DNA from: Planctomycetota bacterium
GTDB lineage: Bacteria; Planctomycetota; UBA1135; JADKAF01
Direction of reading: 5' to 3'
DNA: 64,000 nt
Assembly (NCBI GenBank): GCA_016719295.1
Contig: JADKAF010000002.1
Coordinates: 1-64,000, forward strand
Each line of letters starts with the position of its first letter. The first letter of the stretch is position 1. The notes beneath the pieces were generated by a model. It did not search any database. It was not told where the DNA came from and saw only the letters and a list, made by a program, of their open reading frames with translations. A program made the position numbers and the translations under genes. Shown here piece by piece: positions 8,892 to 17,500 of the stretch.

Positions 8892-9950
8892 ATGTCCGCT
8901 CCGTTCCTACGCTTCCGCCGTCTCTCCCCCGCCGTGCTGGCGGCGCTCGTCGCGCTCGGTGCTGCGACGGTTGCTCGGGCGCAGGTGATCCGCCTGGACG
9001 GCCCCGTCGCCATCGTGAACGAGCGCGTGATCACCGAGCGAGAGGTGGCGAAGGCCGCGCGCGCCGTCGACGGCGGCAGCGGTCCGCGCGAGCAGCGCAT
9101 GCAGCGCGCCTTCCAAGCGCTCCTCCTCGACGCGATCCTCGCGCAAGCGCGCACGGCCGCGGCGTACGACGATCGCATGATCGACGAACGAGTGAAGCAG
9201 CAGACGCGGCTGCGCGAGGAGCAAGAGGGCTCGCGCAGCGAGCTGCAGGCGTTGCTCGCCCGCCAGGGTGAGACGATCGAGGACTACCGCAAGAAGCAGA
9301 AGGAGGAGCTGCGCCGCCTCGTGCTCTACGAGAGCCTCTCCTCCAAGATCGGCCCGACCGGACGGCCGTCGGCCGAGGGCTACATGAGCCCGCGCCGGAT
9401 GCTGCTCTGGTACCGCCGCAACCCCCAGGAGTTCCGCGAGCCCGCGGCGGTGAAGGCGCGCCTGTGCGTCGCGGCGTTCACGGCCGACGGCTCGGAGCTC
9501 GAGGCGCGGCGCCTCGCGGAGAGCTGGCTCGAGGAGCTCCGGCGGGGCGCCGACTTCGCCGCCCTGGCGAAGGAGTTTTCGAGCTGGAATCCGAGCGGCA
9601 GCGGCGAGCTCTCGGGCGACCGCGCCGGCGAGCTGCGCTGGGTGTCGTCCGAAGCCGATGGCCCGCTCGATCCCGCGCTGCGGCGGGCCTTCGAAGCGCG
9701 CGGACCTGGGCTCGTGCCCGAGGTGGTTCGGACGATCGAGGGCTACGCGGTGATCGAGCTGCTCGCGAAGCGCGAGACCTCGCGCCGCCCCTTCGAGGAT
9801 CCGAGCGTCCAGCGCGAGATCGGGGATCGCCTGCGCCGCCAATGGGTGAGCGAGCAGGAGCGGGCGACGCAGGACGAGCTGCGCGCGAAGTCCTACCTCT
9901 GGCCCGCCGAGCGGCTCCGAGGCACCGCGGCACCGAGCGCTGGGCGCTGA
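8892..9950 (+). CDS. exported SurA/parvulin-type peptidyl-prolyl isomerase
   Basis: Begins 17 bases after mfd. The 352-residue product starts with a signal peptide (residues 1-31, ending ATVARA-Q). An N-terminal helical chaperone-like region follows (NERVITEREVAKAA, then a glutamate-rich helix at about 100-150), and a C-terminal parvulin-like domain (about 195-300; DFAALAKEFSSWNPSGSGEL and RRAFEARGPGLVPEVVRTIEGYAVIELL). This is the SurA/PrsA arrangement for periplasmic folding of outer-membrane proteins, fitting an organism with an outer membrane. The region upstream of the parvulin part is diverged. Confidence 0.8.
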   Translation: MSAPFLRFRRLSPAVLAALVALGAATVARAQVIRLDGPVAIVNERVITEREVAKAARAVDGGSGPREQRMQRAFQALLLDAILAQARTAAAYDDRMIDERVKQQTRLREEQEGSRSELQALLARQGETIEDYRKKQKEELRRLVLYESLSSKIGPTGRPSAEGYMSPRRMLLWYRRNPQEFREPAAVKARLCVAAFTADGSELEARRLAESWLEELRRGADFAALAKEFSSWNPSGSGELSGDRAGELRWVSSEADGPLDPALRRAFEARGPGLVPEVVRTIEGYAVIELLAKRETSRRPFEDPSVQREIGDRLRRQWVSEQERATQDELRAKSYLWPAERLRGTAAPSAGR

Positions 9951-10038
9951 GCGCGGAGCGCGGGGCACTCTCCCCGCCTCCGTTGGCCCGCGCCTCGCGC
10001 TCCGGCCGCACGACCGCGCCCCTTTCCCGGCGCGGCGA

Positions 10039-10067
10039 TTCACTCGCGCCGAGAACTTCGCTACAGT
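10039..10067 (+). promoter_or_regulatory. possible promoter for the first repeat-domain gene
   Basis: TTCACT (10039-10044), a 17-base spacer and TACAGT (10062-10067) match sigma-70 consensus at four of six positions each. The site lies in the 299-base gap before the gene starting at 10250; nothing else was recognised in that gap. Confidence 0.3.
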
Positions 10068-10249
10068 GGCGAACCGCGCCGGATCCGCCGCGTTACCGGC
10101 CGCAGGCTCGGCCCTCTCCGGGTGCTCGAGCCCCCTCGCGCTAGGCGCGGGCGTTCTCGAAGTGCGTTCGCGCTTCGAGTCGCGCCCGGTCCGCCGCGCG
10201 CTTTCGGCAACACTCACGTCTGCCCCCATCCACGAGTCTGGGCTCCGAC

Positions 10250-11818
10250 ATGTCGCAAGAGTTCCACTACGATGGCCCGATGCACCGCCCTTGGGAGGGC
10301 GAACCGTCCTTCCAGGAGGTCTTGGCGGAGCAGCTCAAGAAAGCGCCTTGGCTGCTGATCTCGCTGGCCGGTCACATCCTCGTCGGCGCGTTCTTCGTCC
10401 TGCTCTCGCGCTTGGAGCCCGACGAGCCGCCGCCGCCGCCGCCGCCGCCGATCTCGGCCGCGACGCAGACGGAGGACCAGATCGAGGAGACGCCGCCCGA
10501 GGAGCAGCCGCAGGAGGAGCAGGTGACCGAAGAGGTCACCGAGGTCACCGAGGTCCAGACCGACAACGAGATGGAGACCGCCGAGGAGCAGGGCGAGGAA
10601 GGCGAATCCGAGTCCTACGAAGGCGGTGACTTCAACTTCGAAGGCGCTGGCATGGGCGGCGGCCGCGGCGGCAAGCGCGGCGGTCGCTTCGGCGGCGGCA
10701 AGAAGGCGTCGGGCGGCGGTGGTGCCGGCACCGAGAACTCGGTGGAAGACGGCCTCCGTTGGCTGAAGAACCACCAGGACGAAGACGGCAAGTGGGACTC
10801 CGATGAGTTCGACCGGCACTGCGAAGGCGCGCCCTGCACGGGCGCCGGTAGCAGCAGCCACAACGTCGGCCTCACCGGCCTGGCACTGCTCGCGTTCCTC
10901 GGCGACGGGCACCATCCGAACCGGAAGACCCCGTACCAGCGCGTCGTGCGCAACGGCGTCAACTGGCTCGTCGAGAACATGGGCGAAGGCGAGGACGACG
11001 GCCTGATCGGCGGTCGCAGCGGCCACGCGTTCATGTACGACCACGCGATCGCGGCGCTGGCCCTCTGCGAGGCGTACCTGCTCTCGCAGCAGGAAAACCT
11101 CCGCGGCCCCGCGCAGCGCGCCGTGAACTTCGTCCTCCGCGCCCGCAACCCTTACAAGGCGTGGCGCTACGAAGCCCCGCCGAACGGCGAGAACGACTCG
11201 TCGGTGACGGGCTGGATGGTGTTCGTGCTGAAGACCGCCCAGGACGCCGGCCTCGACATCGACAAGGCCGCGTACGAAGGCGCCACCTCGCTCTTCGACG
11301 AGCTCACCGACTCCGCCACGGGCCGCTGCGGCTACATCAACCGCGGCGAGCCGCCGGCGCGTCCGACGGGCAAGGCCGAGAAGTGGCCGGCGGCGAACTC
11401 GGAATCGCTCACGGCGGTGGCGCTGCTCTGCCGCATCTTCATGGGCGAGACGCCGAAGACGAACCCGCTGCTCGATGCGCACGCCGAGCTCATGCTCTCG
11501 AAGCTCCCGGCCTGGAAGGGCGAGGACGTGACCACCGTAGACATGTACTACTGGTATTACGGCGCGTTCGCGATGTTCCAGATGGGCGGCAAGTACTGGG
11601 AGAAGTGGAACGGCGCGATGAAGCCGGCGCTGGTCGCGACCCAGCGCAAGGACGGCCACTTCAAGGGCTCGTGGGATCCGGTCGATCCCTGGGGCGAAGA
11701 CGGCGGCCGCATCTACTCGACCGCGATCTGCGTGCTCTGCCTCGAGGTGTACTACCGCTACGGGCAGGTCATGGACAAGGGCGGCGCCGCTCCGGGCGGA
11801 CCGCAGAAGCCGAAGTGA
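10250..11818 (+). CDS. membrane-anchored prenyltransferase/squalene-oxidase-repeat protein
   Basis: The 522-residue protein is modular: a short cytoplasmic head, one membrane helix (about 33-53), an eight-proline run (60-67), a strongly acidic Glu/Thr-rich stalk (75-125), a glycine-rich hinge (132-160), and an alpha/alpha-barrel repeat domain (about 163-510). The repeats carry QxxDGxW-type motifs (NHQDEDGKWD at 174-183; QRKDGHFKGSWDP near the end), the hallmark of the terpene-cyclase/prenyltransferase fold. The acidic catalytic motif of squalene-hopene cyclases (DxDD) is not visible, so the barrel is more likely a binding module on the periplasmic side. The head, helix and stalk resemble TonB/AgmX-type energising proteins. 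Its barrel is almost identical to that of the next gene. True function unknown. Confidence 0.7.
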   Translation: MSQEFHYDGPMHRPWEGEPSFQEVLAEQLKKAPWLLISLAGHILVGAFFVLLSRLEPDEPPPPPPPPISAATQTEDQIEETPPEEQPQEEQVTEEVTEVTEVQTDNEMETAEEQGEEGESESYEGGDFNFEGAGMGGGRGGKRGGRFGGGKKASGGGGAGTENSVEDGLRWLKNHQDEDGKWDSDEFDRHCEGAPCTGAGSSSHNVGLTGLALLAFLGDGHHPNRKTPYQRVVRNGVNWLVENMGEGEDDGLIGGRSGHAFMYDHAIAALALCEAYLLSQQENLRGPAQRAVNFVLRARNPYKAWRYEAPPNGENDSSVTGWMVFVLKTAQDAGLDIDKAAYEGATSLFDELTDSATGRCGYINRGEPPARPTGKAEKWPAANSESLTAVALLCRIFMGETPKTNPLLDAHAELMLSKLPAWKGEDVTTVDMYYWYYGAFAMFQMGGKYWEKWNGAMKPALVATQRKDGHFKGSWDPVDPWGEDGGRIYSTAICVLCLEVYYRYGQVMDKGGAAPGGPQKPK

Positions 11819-11862
11819 TCCACGGGCGGCGCGCGAGCTGATGCGCGTGCCGCGGATCGCGC

Positions 11863-11910
11863 GAACGACGCGGGGCGCACCGAGATGGCTCGGTGCGCCC
11901 CGCGTCGTTC
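11863..11910 (+). terminator. perfect 22-bp-stem hairpin
   Basis: Arms 11863-11884 and 11889-11910 are fully complementary around the loop ATGG, with core CGACGCGGGGCGCACCGAG. It starts 45 bases after the stop at 11818. No T-tract follows. The same GACGCGGGGCGC core recurs in the hairpin after the next gene. Confidence 0.7.
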
Positions 11911-12075
11911 CCACTGTGCACGAACGAGACCGGATCTGCGCTCGAGGCGAAGCGCGCAAACGCAGGATCGAGAGAACTGCCGCGGCGCAAGCTCGTTGGC
12001 GCTTCGTTCGCGCGTGCCGAGGAATCGCGCCCTGGAGGTCGCGACGCCGCGCGCTCGTTACGAGAGGCAAGCCCT

Positions 12076-14826
12076 ATGCTCACCGCCATGACCGCCCTTG
12101 CTCTAGGGTTGCTCGCACCCGTCGCGCTCACGCAGGGCACGACTCCCGCGTTCGCAACCGAGAGGTCTTCGATCCTCCTCGATCCTGTTCGATCGCAAGA
12201 CCAAGAGCCGAGCGAGCGCGCCGCGGTCGCTCGCGTTCCCGTGCCCGCCGAGCTCGAGCGGCGCGTCCCTCGCGAGCGCATCGAAGAGCTGCTGGACCTG
12301 CCGATGGTGCGCAGCTCCCAGGATCGCGCGCGGCAGAAGGCGACGTTGGTTCGTCTCCTGCAGGCAGGGTGCAGCGACGGGGGCGATCCGCCGGCAGAGC
12401 GCTACTCCTTCTTGGAGCTCGCGCTCGGGCTCGCGGAGCAGATGCGCGAGCCTTCGCTCGTTCGCGAGGTGATCACGGCCATGGAGGCGCGCTTCGCCAT
12501 CCCGCGCGCGAGCCTGCTCCTCAGCAGCGCGAGAACGATCGCCGCCGAGCAGAGCGACGCAGCACCCGTTCCCGCGACCCTCGTCTCGCTCTTCATCGAA
12601 GCCGGAGCGCTGCAGCTCGAGGCGGACCTCGCGGCGGCGGAGCAGGCCCTCCACGAAGCGCGCGAGGTCCTCTCGCGCTGCCGCGGCAGCGAAGCCACTC
12701 GCGCGACGAGAGACGTGGAGATGCTGGCCTCACGTGTCCGAGAGCGCATCCTCGCTCGCGATCGTCTGCCGGCTGCAGAGCTTCGCCGCGCAGCGCCGCC
12801 CCCGGAAGCGGATCCCGCGCGCCAAACGGTCCGCGACGCATTCCGCCAGAGCCTCCGCGAGCTCCAAGGCCAAGAGCGCGGGGCGTGGAAAGCGGCCCTC
12901 GATCGATGGAGCGACGAAGGGCTCGCGACGCGGAGGAACTCGGCTGGCACGCGCTACGAGTCCCTCCGCACCGCGCTGAGCATCGCCGGCAAGCTCGGCG
13001 ACCTGCGCGCATTGGAAGAGCTCCTGGCCGAGCTCGAGCTGCAGTTCGAGGTCGATCGATTGGCCATCGAGCGCGACGTCTTGCGGGAGGCCGCAGACAG
13101 CGGTGGCTTGGGACTGGAGACCTCGACGAGAGCCCTGCTCGCTCTCGCCGCGCGCGCTCTGCCGACGCGATCGCCCGTCGCCCAGCAGGCGCTCGCCGAC
13201 GCCGAGGCGATGCGCACACGCATGAAGCAGGATCACGCGCTCTCCGCGGAGCTCGGCGAAGAAGTGCTCGCGGTGAAGAGCCTCGTGGCGATGCTGGCGG
13301 AAGAGGAAGAGCTACGCGCCGCGCTGATTCGCCAGCCTGACGATGCCGCGAGTGCCGAACGCCTCGGATGGCTCCTTTGCCTCCGCCGCGAGCGCTGGAG
13401 CGAGGGGCTGCCGCTGCTTGCCGCGCATGCGTCCTCGAAGCTGAAAGACGGGAGCTCGGCTCGCGAGATCGCGCGGCTCGACTTCGTCGCCGAGCCGAGC
13501 GCTGCAGATCTCCGCCGCATCGCCGCGGCCTGGCGCGAGCATGCGGAGACGGTGGGACTGAGCGCGGTCGAACGGCGCGCGCTCTTGCGACGCGCCTCGG
13601 AACGCTATGGCCGGATCGCGATGCCGACGGCCCTGGATCGCCTGGAGCTGGCGCACCTGTCGCAGGAACTCGCCGCGCTCTCCTCCGCGGACTTCGAAGC
13701 CGCAACCGATTCTGTGCCGTTCCCCCACCTCGGCTGGCGATTCGCGCGCGGAGATCGGGCGCGGCTCGCGGGCGGAGCAGGGACGGAGAGTGCCGTCCAG
13801 AGCGGTCTCCGCTGGCTGAAGGAACATCAAAGCGAAGACGGCCGCTGGGACGCCGACGCGTTCCATCGGCACTGCGAAGCCGTGCCCTGCGACGGCGACG
13901 GAGCCAGCAGCCACGACGTCGGTCTCACGGGCTTGGCCCTCCTCGCGTTCCTCGGCGACGGCCATCATCCCAATCGCAAGACGCCCTACCAACGCGTGGT
14001 GCGGAGTGGCGTCACCTGGCTCGTCGAGAACATGAGCGAAGGCCACGACGACGGGTTGATCGGCGGTCGCAGCAACCACGCCTTCATGTACGACCACGCC
14101 GTCGCGGCCCTGGCTCTTTGCGAGGCCTACCTGCTCTCACAGCAGGAGAACCTACGCGGACCCGCGCAGCGCGCCGTGAACTTCGTCCTCCGCGCGCGGA
14201 ACCCGTACAAGGCCTGGCGCTACGAGGCCCCGCCGAACGGCGAGAACGACTCCTCCATCACCGGCTGGATGGTGCGGATCCTGAAGACCGCCGAAGATGC
14301 CGGCCTCGACGTCGACAAGGCCGCTTACGAAGGTGCGCGCTCGCTCTTCGATGAGCTCACCGATTCGAGCACGGGCCGCTGCGGCTACATCAACCGCGGC
14401 GAGCCGCCGGCGCGCCCGACGGGCAAGGCCGATAAGTGGCCAGCGGCGAACTCGGAGTCCTTGACCGCCGTAGCGCTGCTCTCCCGCTTCTTCTTGGGCG
14501 AGACGCCGCAGAAGAACCCGCTGCTCTCGGCGCACGCCGAGCTCATGCTGAGCAAGCTACCTGCGTGGAAGGGCGACGACGTCCGCACCGTGGACCTCTA
14601 CTACTGGGTTCATGGCGCTTCTGCCATGTTCCTGATGGGCGGCAAGTACTGGGAGAAGTGGAACAACGCGATGAAGCCCACGCTCGTCGTGGCTCAGCGC
14701 AAAGACGGTCATCTCGCGGGCTCGTGGGATCCCGTGGATCCCTGGGGCGAGGACGGCGGCCGCATCTACTCGACCGCGATGTGCGTGCTCTGCCTACAGG
14801 TCTACTACCGCTACGAGCGGAAGTGA
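12076..14826 (+). CDS. exported protein with C-terminal prenyltransferase/squalene-oxidase-repeat domain
   Basis: The ATG at 12076 is chosen because GAGAGG lies eight bases upstream and a signal peptide (MLTAMTALALGLLAPVALTQG) follows; the frame is open earlier, but that part lies across the preceding hairpin. The 916-residue product has a long helical, Leu/Glu/Arg-rich middle section (about 60-560) suggestive of an alpha-solenoid, then an alpha/alpha-barrel repeat domain (about 570-914) with the motifs HQSEDGRWD and QRKDGHLAGSWDP. That barrel matches the previous gene's barrel at 114 of 122 residues in the best stretch compared. There is no membrane helix beyond the signal peptide, so it is probably periplasmic and may share a ligand or partner with its neighbour. 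Function unknown. Confidence 0.7.
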   Translation: MLTAMTALALGLLAPVALTQGTTPAFATERSSILLDPVRSQDQEPSERAAVARVPVPAELERRVPRERIEELLDLPMVRSSQDRARQKATLVRLLQAGCSDGGDPPAERYSFLELALGLAEQMREPSLVREVITAMEARFAIPRASLLLSSARTIAAEQSDAAPVPATLVSLFIEAGALQLEADLAAAEQALHEAREVLSRCRGSEATRATRDVEMLASRVRERILARDRLPAAELRRAAPPPEADPARQTVRDAFRQSLRELQGQERGAWKAALDRWSDEGLATRRNSAGTRYESLRTALSIAGKLGDLRALEELLAELELQFEVDRLAIERDVLREAADSGGLGLETSTRALLALAARALPTRSPVAQQALADAEAMRTRMKQDHALSAELGEEVLAVKSLVAMLAEEEELRAALIRQPDDAASAERLGWLLCLRRERWSEGLPLLAAHASSKLKDGSSAREIARLDFVAEPSAADLRRIAAAWREHAETVGLSAVERRALLRRASERYGRIAMPTALDRLELAHLSQELAALSSADFEAATDSVPFPHLGWRFARGDRARLAGGAGTESAVQSGLRWLKEHQSEDGRWDADAFHRHCEAVPCDGDGASSHDVGLTGLALLAFLGDGHHPNRKTPYQRVVRSGVTWLVENMSEGHDDGLIGGRSNHAFMYDHAVAALALCEAYLLSQQENLRGPAQRAVNFVLRARNPYKAWRYEAPPNGENDSSITGWMVRILKTAEDAGLDVDKAAYEGARSLFDELTDSSTGRCGYINRGEPPARPTGKADKWPAANSESLTAVALLSRFFLGETPQKNPLLSAHAELMLSKLPAWKGDDVRTVDLYYWVHGASAMFLMGGKYWEKWNNAMKPTLVVAQRKDGHLAGSWDPVDPWGEDGGRIYSTAMCVLCLQVYYRYERK

Positions 14827-14874
14827 GCGCCGAACGGCGCTCGGAGCCGGCGCAGACGTGCCGCAAGGCAACGA

Positions 14875-14915
14875 CGACGCGGGGCGCCCTCAAAAGCTCG
14901 GGGCGCCCCGCGTCG
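14875..14915 (+). terminator. 16-bp-stem hairpin after the second repeat-domain gene
   Basis: CGACGCGGGGCGCCCT (14875-14890) pairs with GGGGCGCCCCGCGTCG (14900-14915), with one G-T pair at the loop end. It lies about 50 bases after the stop at 14826 and shares its core with the hairpin at 11863. No T-tract. It could also serve rpsT from the other side. Confidence 0.6.
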
Positions 14916-15024
14916 CTGCGGTGCGGGTCGTTCGACGTCGAGAGGAACCGTGCGAGCGGTCGATCGCCGCGCGGGCGCTCCGTGGCGCGCGCGAGCTACC
15001 GAGCTCTCGACGGGCTCGCCGGGC

Positions 15025-15294
15025 TTAGCTGCCGGAGAGGCGAGAGATCGCGCGCGTGAGGCGGGCCTTGCGGCGGCTCGCGGTGTTCGCGTGGATCGCG
15101 CCGCCCTTCGCCGCCTTGTCGATCAGCGACATCGCCTGAGGCAGCAGGTCCTTGGCGACCGCGGCGTTGCTCTCGTCGATGGCGCCGAGGACGCGCTTCA
15201 TCGCCGACTTGAGCGCGGACTTCTTGGACTTGTTGGCGAGGCGGCTCGTCTCGTTCTGACGGATGCGCTTCTTCGCGCTGAGGGAAGTGGCCAT
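15025..15294 (-). CDS. rpsT: 30S ribosomal protein S20
   Basis: The 89-residue, Lys/Arg/Ala-rich protein begins MATSLSAKKRIRQNE and contains KSALKSAMKRVLGAI and GAIHANTASRRKARLTRAI, the standard S20 pattern. It binds 16S rRNA in the small subunit. Length is typical (85-90). It is transcribed leftward, downstream of the TPR gene and about 120 bases from it. Confidence 0.97.
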   Translation of the reverse strand: MATSLSAKKRIRQNETSRLANKSKKSALKSAMKRVLGAIDESNAAVAKDLLPQAMSLIDKAAKGGAIHANTASRRKARLTRAISRLSGS

Positions 15295-15410
15295 GAGCTC
15301 GGTTCTTCTGTTCTGCCGCGCGGGACGCGCGGACTGGGTTCAACGTACGGTGGGTTTCGACCTGCGGTGCAGCGGGTTCGTTCGTTCGGCGGCTCGGTCG
15401 GGGAAGCCCC

Positions 15411-16763
15411 TCAGGAGGACGCCAACTGTTCCATCTTGCTCGCGACGTCGCGGTACGCGATGTCGGCCTCGTAGATGCGCGCGTAGTGCGCGCGCGCCTC
15501 GGCCTTCTCGCCGCGCTTCTCGGCGATCGTGCCCAGGTTGTAGAGGATCTCCTTCGAGCGCGCGTTCATGCCGGGCAAGCTCTCCAGCGCCTTCTCGAGC
15601 TGCTTCGCCGCGAGGTCGAGCACGCCCTTCTTGAAGAAGCTCTGGCCGAGGGCGACGAGCGCGTCGACGCGGCAGCGGGGATCGTTCACCGCGCGCTGCA
15701 GCTCCGAGATCGCCTCGTCGTACTTCTGCTCGTCGACGAGCAGCCGCCCGTAGCGGAGACGCGCGGGCATGTCGGTCGGGTGCTCCTGCACGGAGCGCGC
15801 GACGTCGGCGAGCTCGAGGGCGCGCTTCTCGCGGCGCAGCTTCTCGAGCTGCGCGCGAGCGCCTTCGTCGCCGCCGGCGATGCGCTGCTCCAGGGCCGCG
15901 ATCTTCTTGTCGAAGGCCGCCGACTTCAGCGCGGCGATCTTCTCGCGCAGGTCGAAGGAGTCGGGCTGGTAGCGCAGCGCGCTCTCGTAGCAGTCGAGCG
16001 CCGCTTCGAGGTCACCGGCCGCCTTCTGCAGCTCGCCCAAGCGCTCGAAGAGAGCGGGGTTCCGCGGATCGGAGGCGAGGCGCTCCTCGACGCGCGTGAT
16101 CTCCTCGCGCGCCTCCTCGGCGGAGAGCGTGCGGCGCTGCTCGCGCTCCAGGCTCTTCGCTTCGGCCTTGTCGGCCTGCAGCTCGCGCGAGGAGCGCGCC
16201 TTCTCGTAGCCGGCCCCGCTCAGGGCGCCTTCGGCGGCGAGGTTCTTGCGCTGCTTCAACGCCTCTTGATCGCGCGGGGAGAGCTCGAGGGCCTTCTCGT
16301 AGGCCTCCAGCGCCGGGCCGACTTCCTTCTTCGCGTAAAGCAGCGCGCCAGCGCGCTTCCAGGCGTCGGCGGACGAGGCGTGCTCGCCAGCGAACTGGAA
16401 GACGGCGATCGCGGAAGCCGAGCAGCCGGAGCGCTCGAGGGCTTCGCCGAGCTGGAGGTTCCGCGAGAGGTTGAAGGGGTCGTGGACCAGGTAGCGCTCG
16501 AGGCTGCGCGCGACGACCTTCGGCTGGCGCAGCAGGCGCCCGAAGACCACCGAGAGCAGCGGCATCGCGCCCGAGACCAGCGCGCCGATCTTGCTCGGCT
16601 TCTGCTTCTGCGCGCGCTGCGCGAGCACGTCGCGCAGGCCCGCGCGGGCCCGACCAGAGTCCGGATGCAGATCGAGGAGCTGGTGATAGAGCGCGATCGC
16701 GCCGTCGAAGTTCTTCCGACGGGCCGCGTCCTCGGCCTTCTCGATGTGCTTGGAGAGGTCCAC
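15411..16763 (-). CDS. TPR-repeat protein
   Basis: This 450-residue protein starts with GTG and has no signal peptide. It is built of tetratricopeptide helices: FDGAIALYHQLLDLHPDS (about 19-36), VGPALEAYEKALELSPRDQ (about 148-166), LEAALDCYESALRYQPDS (about 255-272), YDEAISELQRAV and LAAKQLEKALESLPG towards the end, with a charged coiled-coil-like stretch (about 175-225). A hydrophobic patch at about 60-80 (LVSGAMPLLSVVFGRLL) could be one membrane-associated helix. TPR proteins are scaffolds; no partner can be named. Start choice is uncertain because the Shine-Dalgarno is weak. Confidence 0.75.
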   Translation of the reverse strand: MDLSKHIEKAEDAARRKNFDGAIALYHQLLDLHPDSGRARAGLRDVLAQRAQKQKPSKIGALVSGAMPLLSVVFGRLLRQPKVVARSLERYLVHDPFNLSRNLQLGEALERSGCSASAIAVFQFAGEHASSADAWKRAGALLYAKKEVGPALEAYEKALELSPRDQEALKQRKNLAAEGALSGAGYEKARSSRELQADKAEAKSLEREQRRTLSAEEAREEITRVEERLASDPRNPALFERLGELQKAAGDLEAALDCYESALRYQPDSFDLREKIAALKSAAFDKKIAALEQRIAGGDEGARAQLEKLRREKRALELADVARSVQEHPTDMPARLRYGRLLVDEQKYDEAISELQRAVNDPRCRVDALVALGQSFFKKGVLDLAAKQLEKALESLPGMNARSKEILYNLGTIAEKRGEKAEARAHYARIYEADIAYRDVASKMEQLASS

Positions 16764-16779
16764 CCGGAGAATTCGGAGC

Positions 16780-16803
16780 TTGCGCTAAAACTCTTCAGCG
16801 CAA
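16780..16803. repeat. 7-bp inverted repeat upstream of the TPR gene
   Basis: TTGCGCT (16780-16786) and AGCGCAA (16797-16803) are perfect inverted repeats ten bases apart, 17 bases upstream of the leftward TPR gene. It could be an operator or leader hairpin; no regulator is implied. Confidence 0.35.
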
Positions 16804-16812
16804 TAGCTTAAG

Positions 16813-16850
16813 CGGGTCGCGAGGTCCTCCACGAGGGCTTCCGCGACCCG
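16813..16850. repeat. inverted repeat in the divergent TPR/def intergenic region
   Basis: CGGGTCGCG (16813-16821) pairs with CGCGACCCG (16842-16850), with an inner CCTC/GAGG pairing. It lies between divergent genes, so it is more likely a leader or regulatory structure than a terminator. Confidence 0.35.
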
Positions 16851-16983
16851 AGCGAACCGGGAAGGTTAGTGAGCCTCCGTAGGGGTGTCAAGCTCCACGG
16901 GCCCCGCGGGCCTGCCGACCTCGGGCTCTCCCCCGCTCGCGCGCGCCGACCACCACGCCCCGCGCCCTCCGCGATTCCCCGCC

Positions 16984-17499
16984 ATGCAAGCCCTCGAGAT
17001 CGTCCGCTACCCCGACCCGGTGCTGCGCCAGCCCGCGAAGCCCGTGGAGCGCTTCGACGCCGAGCTCCAGGAGCTCGTCGCGCGCATGAAGCACACCATG
17101 GTGCACTCCGACGGCGTGGGGCTCGCGGCCCCACAGGTCGGGATCTCGCTGCGCGTCCTCGTGCTGAGCGAGGACGGCACCCCCGAGAAAGCGCGCGCCT
17201 TGATCAACCCGAAGGTCAGCCTGAGCGGGCCGAAAGACCGCGAGACCGAGGGCTGCCTCTCGTTCCCCGGCATCTACGCCGAGATCGAGCGGCCGGATCG
17301 CATCCGCATCGAAGCCGTCGACGAGCACGGCCAGCCGCAGGTCTTCGAGGCCGACGGCTGGGTCGCGCGCATCGTGCAGCACGAGTACGACCATCTCGAA
17401 GGCCGGCTCTTCATCGATCGCATGAGCTCGGCCGACCGCGTGCGCATCAAGCGCGACCTGGAGCACCTGCGCGAGGAGTGGCAGGCCGCCCGCGCCTGA
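16984..17499 (+). CDS. def: peptide deformylase
   Basis: Removes the formyl group from nascent proteins. All three metal-site motifs are present in 171 residues: GVGLAAPQ (44-51), EGCLSFPG (89-96) with ligand Cys91, and HEYDH (133-137) with ligands His133 and His137 and catalytic Glu134. The ATG at 16984 gives the normal N-terminus (MQALEIVRYPDPVLR). One base separates its stop from ribF, so the two form an operon. Confidence 0.97.
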   Translation: MQALEIVRYPDPVLRQPAKPVERFDAELQELVARMKHTMVHSDGVGLAAPQVGISLRVLVLSEDGTPEKARALINPKVSLSGPKDRETEGCLSFPGIYAEIERPDRIRIEAVDEHGQPQVFEADGWVARIVQHEYDHLEGRLFIDRMSSADRVRIKRDLEHLREEWQAARA

Positions 17500-17500
17500 G

